Origin: Methylolobus aquaticus
GTDB lineage: Bacteria; Pseudomonadota; Gammaproteobacteria; Methylococcales; Methylococcaceae
Length of the DNA: 64,000 nt
Assembly (NCBI GenBank): GCA_004168015.1
Contig: SEYW01000003.1
Span: 1-64,000 of the forward strand
Direction of reading: 5' to 3'
Under the pieces are notes generated by a model. It ran no database searches. It was not told where the DNA came from and saw nothing but the letters and a program-made list of their open reading frames with translations. The stretch's first letter is position 1. Every line of letters starts with the position of its first letter. Positions 1 to 7,233 of this stretch are shown here, one piece after another. The translations under genes were made by a program, and so were the position numbers.

Positions 1-901
1 ACTTGTCGTCGCAGTCGTTGACGCCATCGCCGTCGGAATCCCTCGTCGAGCAGTCGTCAACCGCCGCCGGCGCTGCCGCCGCCACCGGCATCGGCTTCTC
101 GCCCAGCGGAATCACGAAACCGGCGTTCACGACGAGGTCGTTGAACACATCCGCGTTGCCGACGTTGTTCGGCACGCCCGTGCCGGGCATCCGGTACTGC
201 ATGTTCGTCGGAGCGGTCTGCAGCTGATAGCGAACATCCGCACGCAACAGGAAGTTATCGGCCAGCTCGACCGTCGCGCCGAGACCCGTCTGGAACAGGA
301 ACGCTGCATTTTGCGACCCGTATCCCTGACCGGTGCGCCAGCTTTGGTTGACGCCGCCGACCGCCGCGACCCAGTAGGGCGAGAACACATCGCGGTCAAA
401 GAAGAAAAGCGCGTCGAAGGTGCCGCCGGTTAGATCGGTCTGGCCACCCACGTTCGGGATATTGTTCGAATAGTTCATCCACAGGCCGCGGACTTCGAGG
501 TTCAACCACTCGTTGATCATCTTGCCGATGCCCATGCCGCCACCCCAACCGCCGAAGGCCTTGCGGTCACCGCCGGGTTGCATGAAAGTGCCGAACGGCG
601 ACAGATACCAGCGATCGTCGACGCAGCGCGAATCTGCCGACGGAACGGATGTACCGTCCGGGCAGGTGTAGGTCGAGGTCATCGCCGCTGCCGCCGTATC
701 GGCTTCCGCCGGGGCTGCTTCGGTCGCAGTCGCCATAGGATCCGCGACCGCCGGGTCGGTGGCACCGCTCATCGCCGTGTCGGGCGCGGCCGCTTCGGTA
801 GCAGTCCCCATCGCCATCGTGTCCTGTCCGTACTCCGCAGCCTGCAAGCCGGGCGTAAACACGCCGAGAAGCGCGGCCGCGTATAAACATGTCGCTCTCA
901 T
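1..901 (-). CDS. OmpA-like outer-membrane beta-barrel protein, 3' end cut by window edge
   Basis: About 300 codons are visible and the reading frame leaves the window without a stop. A cleavable signal peptide ends near LQA-A at residues 20-21. An Ala/Thr/Asp-rich stretch with two imperfect copies of a TATEAA...DTA motif follows (residues ~25-75). Next comes a barrel-like region with alternating aromatic strands and a Gly-rich segment (FGGWGGGMG). The visible end has a thrombospondin type-3-like calcium motif (DSDGDGVNDCDD), which in OmpA-family porins links the barrel to a peptidoglycan-binding domain; that domain would lie outside the window. The ATG at 901 follows a strong GGAGG site. A TATGAT-like -10 (complement of 950-955) is possible. 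An outer-membrane structural or porin role is inferred. Confidence 0.8.
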   Translation of the reverse strand, partial: MRATCLYAAALLGVFTPGLQAAEYGQDTMAMGTATEAAAPDTAMSGATDPAVADPMATATEAAPAEADTAAAAMTSTYTCPDGTSVPSADSRCVDDRWYLSPFGTFMQPGGDRKAFGGWGGGMGIGKMINEWLNLEVRGLWMNYSNNIPNVGGQTDLTGGTFDALFFFDRDVFSPYWVAAVGGVNQSWRTGQGYGSQNAAFLFQTGLGATVELADNFLLRADVRYQLQTAPTNMQYRMPGTGVPNNVGNADVFNDLVVNAGFVIPLGEKPMPVAAAAPAAVDDCSTRDSDGDGVNDCDDK

Positions 902-1309
902 TTCCGTCCCCTCCCACAAAAAAACAACAGTTCTGCGCGAAACAACAACATCATACGCGTCTGACTTGGCGCAGGAAAGCATCCTGTGTTCACGGCATCG
1001 TCTTGAAACAACAAGCGCCTCGCCATCGGCCGGCGAAAGCCATAACGGTTCAGCGTCACACCGGGCGTTGGGACGCAAGTTGCGGGGGCCGTCGACCCCG
1101 GCTACGGAAAAACAAGGCCCCGGGCAAGCTTCTCGGAAAGTACTAGTAGCGACGCGGCACAGTCGACGAGGATGGCTGAGGAGATGATCGAGTGGACTCG
1201 ATTCAGGGCAACCGGGCCAATCAGGAGAGCCTGTAGCGGTGAGGCCTACCGTGCGAAGACCGACCGAAGAATGGCGTTTTAGGCTGGAAGGGAAACTTTA
1301 TGACGACAG
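902..1309. other. Intergenic, no convincing gene
   Basis: The short open frames here have no recognisable protein features and no good ribosome sites. The stretch holds the upstream region of the OmpA-like gene. By the attachment-site analysis, its right end was the chromosomal DNA lying directly downstream of the tRNA-Ser gene before the element inserted. Confidence 0.5.
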
Positions 1310-1323
1310 TGGCGGAGAGGGAG
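1310..1323. repeat. Left attachment site (att core copy)
   Basis: TGGCGGAGAGGGAG is identical to 10007-10020. The copy reproduces the last bases of the tRNA-Ser acceptor stem with CCA, and identity stops exactly at the CCA end on one side. This is the pattern expected for a tRNA-targeting tyrosine integrase. Confidence 0.75.
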
Positions 1324-1432
1324 TCCGCCAACGGTGTGACAAGGTTGGTCGTGTAGCCTGCAATACGCACCACAGAACAATGCTTTACCTATTCCATTAG
1401 CCAAGGTTAGTCCAGTACAATCCGCAACAAAT

Positions 1433-1455
1433 CGGGGGTGAATTGGGGGTAACCC
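1433..1455. promoter_or_regulatory. Putative integrase arm-type sites, left end
   Basis: Two GGGGGT(G/A)A units lie close together (starting about 1434 and 1445) just upstream of the integrase start. A closely similar pair lies at 9933-9955 near the other end. Placement at both element ends suggests integrase or excisionase binding; this is inferred from position and repetition only. Confidence 0.4.
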
Positions 1456-1493
1456 GGTGGTACCCCTGCCCTGGCAACGCGGAGGACACGGCA

Positions 1494-2708
1494 ATGGCTA
1501 AGGCAAAGCTCAAGGCTTTGGACGTACAGCGAGCGAAGGAAGGCATTCACGACGACGGCGGCGGGTTGCGCCTTGTTGTCGGCAAGACTGGAACGAAACG
1601 GTGGCTGTTTCGCTTAACCGTCAACGGCAAGCGTCGGGAAATCGCAGTAGGCCGTTACCCCGAGCTTGGGTTGGAAGATGCCCGCCTGGAGGTGGCAGAG
1701 ATCCGCAAGGCGGCAAGACAAGGAGTCGATCCGAAGGCTAAGCCTGCCGAGCCTGCCGCTGTACCGACGTTCACCAGCGCGGCGGCGCAATACATCCGAG
1801 CGCATCGTCACGGCTGGCGCAATGCCAAGCATGCGAGGCAGTGGACGGCAACGCTCAAGACATACGCAAGGCCGGTGATTGGTTCCGTCCCAGTGGATCA
1901 GATCACCACAGAGCACGTGCTGCGAATCCTTCAACCGATCTGGACGAACAAAACGGAAACCGGCAAGCGGGTGCAAGGCCGCATCGAGAACGTGCTAGAC
2001 GCTGCCGCTGCCCGCAAGTGGCGCGATCCGGTGAACCCTGCCCGGTGGCGCGGCCATCTGGACAAGCTGTTAGCCAGTCCGAAGAAGGTGAAGAAGCCGG
2101 TGCACCGTCCGGCGATGCCATACCGCGATCTGCCCGGATTCATGGCCGATCTGACGGCGAAGGATTCGGTGTCATCGGCGGCGCTGCGCTTCCTGATCCT
2201 TACTGGCTGCCGCACTGGCGAAGTCATCGGCGCACAATGGTCTGAGATCGACACAGAGGCCGCGACCTGGACCATTCCCGGCGACCGCATGAAGGCAGGA
2301 AGGGAGCATCGAGTTCCACTGCCGCGTGAAGCCTTGGGCATCCTGGAAGGCTTGCCCCGTATCGCTGGCAATCCTTACGTGTTCCCGGGCGCACGACATG
2401 CACGTCCCCTGAGCAGTATGGCCCTGCTGCAACTGATGCGAGGCATGGGGCACGGTGTCGGCGGCACCCTATCTGAGGCCGTGCCACACGGGTTCCGGTC
2501 CACGTTCCGGGATTGGGCCAGCGAACAGACTGCAACGCCACATGCAGTCATGGAAGCCGCCCTGGCGCACGTCATTAGTGACGGCACGGTGGCAGCCTAT
2601 GCGCGCTCTGATCTGTACCAAAAGCGTGCCGCACTCATGCAGCAGTGGGCGAGCTATTGCGCGACGGCGCCCGCTGCGAACGTTGTACCCCTGCGCCGAG
2701 GCGCATAA
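1494..2708 (+). CDS. int: Tyrosine recombinase, P4-type phage integrase
   Basis: A 404-residue site-specific recombinase expected to insert and excise the element at the tRNA-Ser 3' end. The N-terminal DUF4102 arm-binding domain (residues ~5-85, with DGGGLRLVV and GRYPELGLEDAR) is followed by a core-binding region (~90-200) and a catalytic domain. The catalytic set is visible: R240 (TGCRTGE), H332 and R335 (PHGFR), H359 (LAH) and nucleophile Y369 (AAYARSD). The ATG at 1494 has a GGAGG site 7 bases upstream; an in-frame upstream ATG at 1443 would cover the presumed arm sites and lacks a good ribosome site. Length and motif order match intact family members, so it is probably functional. Confidence 0.93.
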   Translation: MAKAKLKALDVQRAKEGIHDDGGGLRLVVGKTGTKRWLFRLTVNGKRREIAVGRYPELGLEDARLEVAEIRKAARQGVDPKAKPAEPAAVPTFTSAAAQYIRAHRHGWRNAKHARQWTATLKTYARPVIGSVPVDQITTEHVLRILQPIWTNKTETGKRVQGRIENVLDAAAARKWRDPVNPARWRGHLDKLLASPKKVKKPVHRPAMPYRDLPGFMADLTAKDSVSSAALRFLILTGCRTGEVIGAQWSEIDTEAATWTIPGDRMKAGREHRVPLPREALGILEGLPRIAGNPYVFPGARHARPLSSMALLQLMRGMGHGVGGTLSEAVPHGFRSTFRDWASEQTATPHAVMEAALAHVISDGTVAAYARSDLYQKRAALMQQWASYCATAPAANVVPLRRGA

Positions 2709-2727
2709 CCCACGAAGGAGAGCCACC

Positions 2728-2958
2728 ATGACGCTAGACGAAAGAAACGCATTCATTGCTGCCCGCGATAAGGCCATTCGCAGAATGGAGGGGCTCATTG
2801 CCCTGGAAGTTTTCGGCAGCGACGACGAAGCCAGTGAAGCCGTCCGCTACTGCGGCGAGCACGGCGGGAGCGACTTCACGAAGGTGAACGAATATCAGGC
2901 CCGGTGCCTGAACCAATACCGGGCCGCAATGGCCGAGATTGAGGCAGACTGCCAGTAA
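2728..2958 (+). CDS. Small hypothetical protein of the element
   Basis: A 76-residue acidic, soluble, mostly helical protein with no signal peptide or membrane segment. It starts at an ATG with an AAGGAG ribosome site, 19 bases after the integrase stop, so the two are probably co-transcribed. I do not recognise a family. Small proteins beside integrases are sometimes excisionases, but no helix-turn-helix is evident, so no function is assigned. Confidence 0.6.
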   Translation: MTLDERNAFIAARDKAIRRMEGLIALEVFGSDDEASEAVRYCGEHGGSDFTKVNEYQARCLNQYRAAMAEIEADCQ

Positions 2959-3016
2959 TCCCCCGGCGCACTGTCCGTATCAAGGCAGTGATCAACCAGT
3001 AACCACGCACCTTTCA

Positions 3017-3051
3017 GGATACCCCGCTGCTTCACTGCTGCCGGGGTATCC
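3017..3051. terminator. Stem-loop after the integrase/small-gene unit
   Basis: A perfect 10-bp inverted repeat (GGATACCCCG at 3017-3026 with CGGGGTATCC at 3042-3051) has a 15-base loop, 58 bases after the small gene's stop. There is no following T-run, so it may be a factor-dependent terminator or a protein site. Confidence 0.4.
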
Positions 3052-3102
3052 CATCCCACAAGATACCCACAGCTTCCCCACAAAAAAAACACAGTAGTCG
3101 GC

Positions 3103-3125
3103 GGTTGACTAACGTTGGCTCAACC
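3103..3125. promoter_or_regulatory. Candidate promoter/operator before the AlpA operon
   Basis: GGTTGA (3103-3108) and TCAACC (3120-3125) form an inverted repeat, and TTGACT inside it resembles a -35 hexamer. The -10 that would follow (GTAACG-like) is weak. From about 2959 to 3336 no other gene was seen, so this gap is the likely control region for the replication module. Confidence 0.3.
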
Positions 3126-3336
3126 GGGTAACGTCCCCCTAAGCCGGTTTAGGACTGGCTTTTAACTCGTCTCGCGGAACTCGTAAGCCCGGTGCTGATG
3201 CACGGCGCAGGCGCGCCCACAGCGGCAGAGTGAAGCGCCATCTTGGCGCGGAGCTTGGCGGCATTCCTACCCCAGGATTGCCGAGCTTTCGCGTGTCCGC
3301 GTGCCCGGCGATCCTCGAATCAAGAGGTTTTGCCGA

Positions 3337-3594
3337 ATGGCTACAAACACACAAGCCCTGCCGCACTTCGTCCGCATGAGGACTCTTGCGAACGATCCCG
3401 TTAAGGGCACTCGCGGCATTATCGACGCGAGCGATGCAACCATCTGGAATTGGGTTAAGGAAGGCCAGTTCCCCAAAGGCCGCAAGTTATCCGCCCGCGT
3501 CACGGTTTGGGACATGGCCGAGGTTGAAAGCTTCCTGCGTGGAGAATGGAAGCCTGACGCACCCGAAGCCGCAAAGCGCGGAGGTGTTCGATGA
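3337..3594 (+). CDS. AlpA-like phage regulatory protein
   Basis: An 85-residue DNA-binding protein of the AlpA/excisionase-like winged-helix group, which controls integrase or replication genes in P4-like elements. The core is visible: DASDATIWNWVKEGQFPKGRKL as the recognition helix with its wing, then WDMAEVESFLRG, the usual C-terminal helix. The ATG at 3337 is chosen because AAGAGG lies 9 bases upstream; a GTG at 3301 would add 12 unlike residues. Its stop overlaps the next start by 4 bases, making it the first gene of a tightly coupled four-gene operon (3337-6003). Confidence 0.8.
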   Translation: MATNTQALPHFVRMRTLANDPVKGTRGIIDASDATIWNWVKEGQFPKGRKLSARVTVWDMAEVESFLRGEWKPDAPEAAKRGGVR

Positions 3595-4094
3595 GCGGCG
3601 CGGCTGGCGGGCCGCGCACACCCGGAGGAAGCGAGCCCCCATATTTTACCTTGCCGTCACAGCGACTGCTGCCCCGACTGAACCGAGTTGTCAGCCGAGG
3701 ACCTGGCTCTTGGCGGGCGTCCTGCCCGACATCGACACATACGCACGGCGATCGAAGCCGGGGCCTTTCCATCGACGAAAAGGATGGCGGAACGTTGTTA
3801 ATCCGCTGTGGTGCTGGATGCTCTGCGGCTGAAATCGTCGGCTCGGTTGGGCTGCAACTGAGCGACTTGTTCCCTCACCGAAGCCACCCAGAAACCCGGT
3901 ACACCGGGACTCAACCGGCGCGGCGCTGGGTGGATCCTTGGGCTTTGCTCGCAGCGATCAAGCACACAGCAGTCGTCGTGCGCCTCGCTGCTGGCGACAT
4001 CGCTACGGGGGTGGCAATTACCACGACTGACGCCGAATACATCGAGCACATCGCCGCTGAACTGGAAGCGAAGCTTGAGGAGGTTGGCGTATGA
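3591..4094 (+). CDS. Stand-alone primase-type zinc-finger protein
   Basis: A 167-residue protein whose middle (residues ~40-95) resembles the N-terminal zinc-binding module of phage and P4-type primases: C45 and His ligands near 50-52, then a strand region and C73-G-A-G-C77, followed by a helix ending in LSDLFP. The toprim/primase catalytic domain normally fused to it is absent. It overlaps its neighbours by 4 bases on both sides, so it is translated with the AlpA-like protein and the ATPase, and probably works with the latter in element replication. The first ~40 residues are low-complexity, and a later start is possible. Confidence 0.65.
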   Translation: MSGAAGGPRTPGGSEPPYFTLPSQRLLPRLNRVVSRGPGSWRASCPTSTHTHGDRSRGLSIDEKDGGTLLIRCGAGCSAAEIVGSVGLQLSDLFPHRSHPETRYTGTQPARRWVDPWALLAAIKHTAVVVRLAAGDIATGVAITTTDAEYIEHIAAELEAKLEEVGV

Positions 4095-5413
4095 GCAGTT
4101 ATACCGAAGGCCTGCATTCAAGGGCAGATGCAATGCTTCCCGGTGGCGTATGGGATAACCCTTATGACATCCGGACGGCGATGCAAAAGCCACCTACTGG
4201 CCGCGACTGGCTGATCACCGAGCGGATCGAGCGCGGACGTGGAATCTTGGTGGCTGGTATCGGCGGGAGTTCCAAGACGCGCCTGCTGTACCACATCGCA
4301 ATCGCCGGGGCTGTTGGTTATCTGCCGTGGGGCTGGACTGTGCCAAAGCGATTCAAGTCGGTACTGGTGCTCACGGAGGACACCGCAACCGACGTGCATC
4401 AAATCGTCTACCACATGGTGGACGCGATGGGCCTTTCCGAGTCGCAGCGGGAGGCGGTTGCCGAGTCGATAACCCTTTTCCCGCTGGCCGGGAAGCGGGT
4501 GAAATTTCTCGCGTTCAACGGTAGGACGCTGACCGAAACCGAGCAACTGGAGGCGCTCGAAGCGAAGGTTGAGGAACTCGGTGATGTGGGCTTTATCGGT
4601 ATCGATCCCGCCATCAGCGTGACGGAGGGTGACGAGTCCGAGCAGCATCATCAGCGAGCACTCGCGAATGCCATCGATGGGCTCGGTGTCCGGACCGGCG
4701 CGGCGGTGGCGCTGGTGTCTCACGCGTCGAAGGCCAGCATCAACGCCGACGAACTCGGGAGCCACAACTCACGCGGAGGTGGCGCGCTGACTGACGGTGT
4801 ACGTGGTGAATTTGCCATGAGGACGATGACGGCGGCTGAAGCGAGCAAGGCCGGAATAACCGACGTGGAGGAGCGCAAGCGGCACGTTCAACTGTGCGCG
4901 ACGAAAGGGAACCACCTACCGCCTGCCGCGTTCGTTCCTGTCTGGCTTCGACGCGGCGAGCACGGTGTACTGGCTGCATCCGATGTCGCGATGACTGAAT
5001 CTGCCAGCAAGAAGCCGCCGAAGGCCGAGCGCGAAGCGGACATGCTGGTGGACCTACTGTCCGAGAAGCTGGCGTCCGTCCGGACGAATCTCGCGGACGA
5101 CGGACGTGTTCCGGACGCGGCGCGAATCCCTGTCGGTGATCTGCGCGAAGCCTACAAGGCCGAGCAGGGGGCGGCATTCAATCGGCGTAGGTGGAGCGAG
5201 GCACTCGCGGCTTTGAAGGAGCGAGACGATGTTGTACTGGCCGATGATCACCTATCGCTCAAGGTGTCCGGAATGTCCGGAACGTCCGAATCGGACACTT
5301 CGGACGCTTCGGAAGGCGTCCGTCCGTCCGGCCCCCCCTTTATAGGGGGCCGGACGCGGACACCGGACGGTGGCACTGCGGACGAATCCGACGCTGACGT
5401 GGAGGTGTTCTGA
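4091..5413 (+). CDS. RepA-like replicative ATPase/helicase (AAA_25 type)
   Basis: A 440-residue RecA-fold ATPase of the plasmid RepA/AAA_25 type, expected to unwind element DNA at its origin. The Walker A region is G56-I-G-G-S-S-K62-T63, Walker B is around IGID172, and a sensor segment ALVSHASKAS follows. The C-terminal third (from ~300) is helical, and its last ~45 residues are Ser/Gly/Asp-rich because the DNA there is built from repeated GTCCG/CGGAC words. The start overlaps the zinc-finger stop (ATGA) and the stop overlaps the next start (TGATG). The SSKT form of Walker A is a little unusual beside the common GKS/GKT but keeps K62 and T63. Confidence 0.8.
   Translation: MSSYTEGLHSRADAMLPGGVWDNPYDIRTAMQKPPTGRDWLITERIERGRGILVAGIGGSSKTRLLYHIAIAGAVGYLPWGWTVPKRFKSVLVLTEDTATDVHQIVYHMVDAMGLSESQREAVAESITLFPLAGKRVKFLAFNGRTLTETEQLEALEAKVEELGDVGFIGIDPAISVTEGDESEQHHQRALANAIDGLGVRTGAAVALVSHASKASINADELGSHNSRGGGALTDGVRGEFAMRTMTAAEASKAGITDVEERKRHVQLCATKGNHLPPAAFVPVWLRRGEHGVLAASDVAMTESASKKPPKAEREADMLVDLLSEKLASVRTNLADDGRVPDAARIPVGDLREAYKAEQGAAFNRRRWSEALAALKERDDVVLADDHLSLKVSGMSGTSESDTSDASEGVRPSGPPFIGGRTRTPDGGTADESDADVEVF
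5266..5383. repeat. GTCCG/CGGAC cluster with 12-bp palindrome, possible replication origin
   Basis: About twelve copies of GTCCG or its complement CGGAC fall within 118 bp at the 3' end of the ATPase gene. In the middle, a perfect 12-bp inverted repeat (5325-5336 with 5345-5356) flanks an 8-base T/A-containing spacer. Clustered short repeats around a hairpin next to a replicative ATPase are typical of iteron-type origins; the origin role is inferred. A weaker group of the same words lies at about 5074-5116. Confidence 0.45.
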
Positions 5414-6003
5414 TGGACGCTCACGCAATCCTCGCGACGGCGCGATCCAGCGGCGTTGTCATATCCTTGCTGCCCGGCGGGAAGTTGGCGGCGGAACCAA
5501 AGGCGAAGATCACGCCAGCACTGCGGGAGGCGATCCGCGAGCACAAGCCCGCGATTGTCGAAGCCTTGGCCGAACCGGTGCGCTGGTGGCGATACCTGGT
5601 TCACTTGCCAGCGCGAACCCTGGAGATCGACTTCGCCAGCGGTGCTACGCCAGATGAAGCGCGGGCGCATGTGTCCGCACTTTGGCCTGACGCTGGCGCG
5701 CTGGTTCCGTTGCTACGGTTTCCCGAGCCACCCCTGCCCGGAATGATGCGGGTGTCGCTGAGAATGCCGGGCTTGTCGTGCGATCTGGACGTTCGAGCAG
5801 ATCGGGCAGACGCGATGGGTAGAGAAGCTCGACGCCGAGGGCTGATTCGTTACCAACTGAGGGGTGACGATGGCGAGGCGCTGGAAGGCTTCTCGCTCGA
5901 ATGCCCAAAGCCGGGCGAGGACCGGGCACAATGTCTGGAACGCTTGCGGGCCGAGTTTGGAAGTCGCCTGATCCTAGATGACGGCGAGGCCGAAGGACCA
6001 TGA
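5413..6003 (+). CDS. TubC-docking-like hypothetical protein of the element
   Basis: A 196-residue protein whose first ~55 residues have the pattern of the TubC N-terminal docking domain found in many phage-like elements: ILATARSSGVVISLLPGGKL, then ITPALREAIREHKPAIVEAL. The remainder is of unknown fold. Its ATG overlaps the ATPase stop by one base, so it closes the replication operon. The docking-like domain suggests a protein-protein partner role; no enzymatic motif is visible. A terminator lies 69 bases downstream. Confidence 0.6.
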   Translation: MDAHAILATARSSGVVISLLPGGKLAAEPKAKITPALREAIREHKPAIVEALAEPVRWWRYLVHLPARTLEIDFASGATPDEARAHVSALWPDAGALVPLLRFPEPPLPGMMRVSLRMPGLSCDLDVRADRADAMGREARRRGLIRYQLRGDDGEALEGFSLECPKPGEDRAQCLERLRAEFGSRLILDDGEAEGP

Positions 6004-6071
6004 AAACAGCCGCGTCCTAGCGTTACGGGGTACCCCAAACAGGCGCGAAACGGCTGAGGGCGGTACTAGGG

Positions 6072-6112
6072 TAGCGGGTGGTATTGCACTGCCCGCTATC
6101 GTGTCCTTTTTT
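6072..6112 (+). terminator. Rho-independent terminator of the replication operon
   Basis: A 7-bp stem (TAGCGGG 6072-6078, CCCGCTA 6092-6098) is followed within 8 bases by six T residues (6107-6112). It lies between convergent genes. Confidence 0.6.
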
Positions 6113-6116
6113 GCCC

Positions 6117-6404
6117 CTAAAGTTCCTCTACCGCTATCTGCCCGCGCAGGATCAGGCCGCGCAGCTTCCAATCTGCCCGCCGACTTTTCGATCCAACAGA
6201 ACGCTTCGCGCTAGTCCCTGGCGGGCATCCGCCATGCATCCGACACAGAGGCCGTCCCCTGCCGAGGCTGGGCCCCGTTGCTGGATTCTTGCACTGTGCG
6301 CCGGTAGTCCTGGCCGTGCACGTGCATCGGATCAACGCGGAATCAGGGCCAAGCCGGAACGGCGCGGTCTGCTGCTTCAACCTGTCCCAGGTGCCGGGCG
6401 ACAT
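6117..6404 (-). CDS. Small Cys/His 'HGG-motif' protein of phage type
   Basis: A 95-residue basic protein with the arrangement CTCTARTTGAQCKNPA ... GRPLCRMHGG, which matches a family of small phage-associated proteins with spaced cysteines and a terminal HGG. The cysteines and the His may bind zinc. The ATG at 6404 has GGAG 6 bases upstream, better than an ATG at 6464. The C-terminal tail after HGG differs from the usual asparagine/glycine-rich ending. The family's function is unknown to me; DNA binding is often supposed. It is convergent with the replication operon. Confidence 0.6.
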   Translation of the reverse strand: MSPGTWDRLKQQTAPFRLGPDSALIRCTCTARTTGAQCKNPATGPSLGRGRPLCRMHGGCPPGTSAKRSVGSKSRRADWKLRGLILRGQIAVEEL

Positions 6405-6496
6405 AACTACTCCGCGTAATCGGGTATCGACTCTTTGCAGAAAAGTGGGAGGCCCACAGTTCACGCGGCGATATTTGCCTCGCCCGCTGGCCGGAA

Positions 6497-7135
6497 TTAT
6501 CGCCCATCGCGAACCACACGCGACAGAGCCGCCAAGGCATCATGAAGCACGACGCGCAGGGCGTCGGCCATGGTGCGCCTCATGGCCTGTTCGACGGTTG
6601 TCACGAAATCTCCTGAATACTCAGGATCAGCATCGGTGACGACACGCTGAAACTCCTCATGCCAGACGACCTTTCCGCTTTTGCGAAGGATGACGCTGAG
6701 CCCGACAAGCCCCGCCACCCTCCTGCCGATAAACCCGCGAGTCTGCGAACAGAACACCGTGACTTCCGGCGCAAGTGACCAGATGGCGGATTGATCGTTG
6801 CGGGACACCCGAGTAAACAGCCCGCTTGCTTCGATCGCCTGAGACAAGCGCTGGTCCACCAACTTCGGCACCGCACCGTCGGGCAGGGTGTCAGCTTCGC
6901 AAGCGTCCCATCCTGTACCTGCCACATCCTCGCCCAAGTGGGCGCGACGTCGGTCAACTGACGAAATCAAGGACAGCGTATCCGGAACATGCACAGTGGA
7001 AACGTAACCCGGTGCACTGTCAGGAAATGAGAACGACAGGCCCGGCACGCGAAAAGGCCCCTTGCAGCCCGCCAACCACGGGGTAGCCGCAAGGATCAGG
7101 AACGCACCAAAGGCCACCAAGCGAAACCGACGCAT
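6497..7135 (-). CDS. Outer-membrane-type lipoprotein, cargo of the element
   Basis: A 212-residue protein with a charged start (MRRFR), a hydrophobic core and a lipobox WLAGC (Cys at ~24), so it is expected to be lipidated. After it comes a mixed alpha/beta region including a segment (residues ~90-190) reminiscent of the YajG or ABC-auxiliary lipoprotein fold: a helix ending in GLFTRV, a strand TVFCSQTRG, then VILRKSGKVVWHEEF and a long C-terminal helix. The match is by pattern only. It sits just downstream of the beta-helix gene on the same strand, 98 bases apart, so the two may be co-expressed cargo. Confidence 0.6.
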   Translation of the reverse strand: MRRFRLVAFGAFLILAATPWLAGCKGPFRVPGLSFSFPDSAPGYVSTVHVPDTLSLISSVDRRRAHLGEDVAGTGWDACEADTLPDGAVPKLVDQRLSQAIEASGLFTRVSRNDQSAIWSLAPEVTVFCSQTRGFIGRRVAGLVGLSVILRKSGKVVWHEEFQRVVTDADPEYSGDFVTTVEQAMRRTMADALRVVLHDALAALSRVVRDGR

Positions 7136-7233
7136 CCCGAGAAACTACGGCAGAAGGAAGCGGGCCGCCCAAGGCGCAGCGCGCGTAATCATCGACGGGT
7201 CCGAGCGACAAACACAGCCGATCGCGGTGGCCC

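Noticed and set aside
1443-1493. Extended N-terminus of the integrase from ATG 1443
   Set aside because: The extension adds 17 residues unlike the family and overlaps presumed arm sites; ATG 1494 has the better ribosome site.
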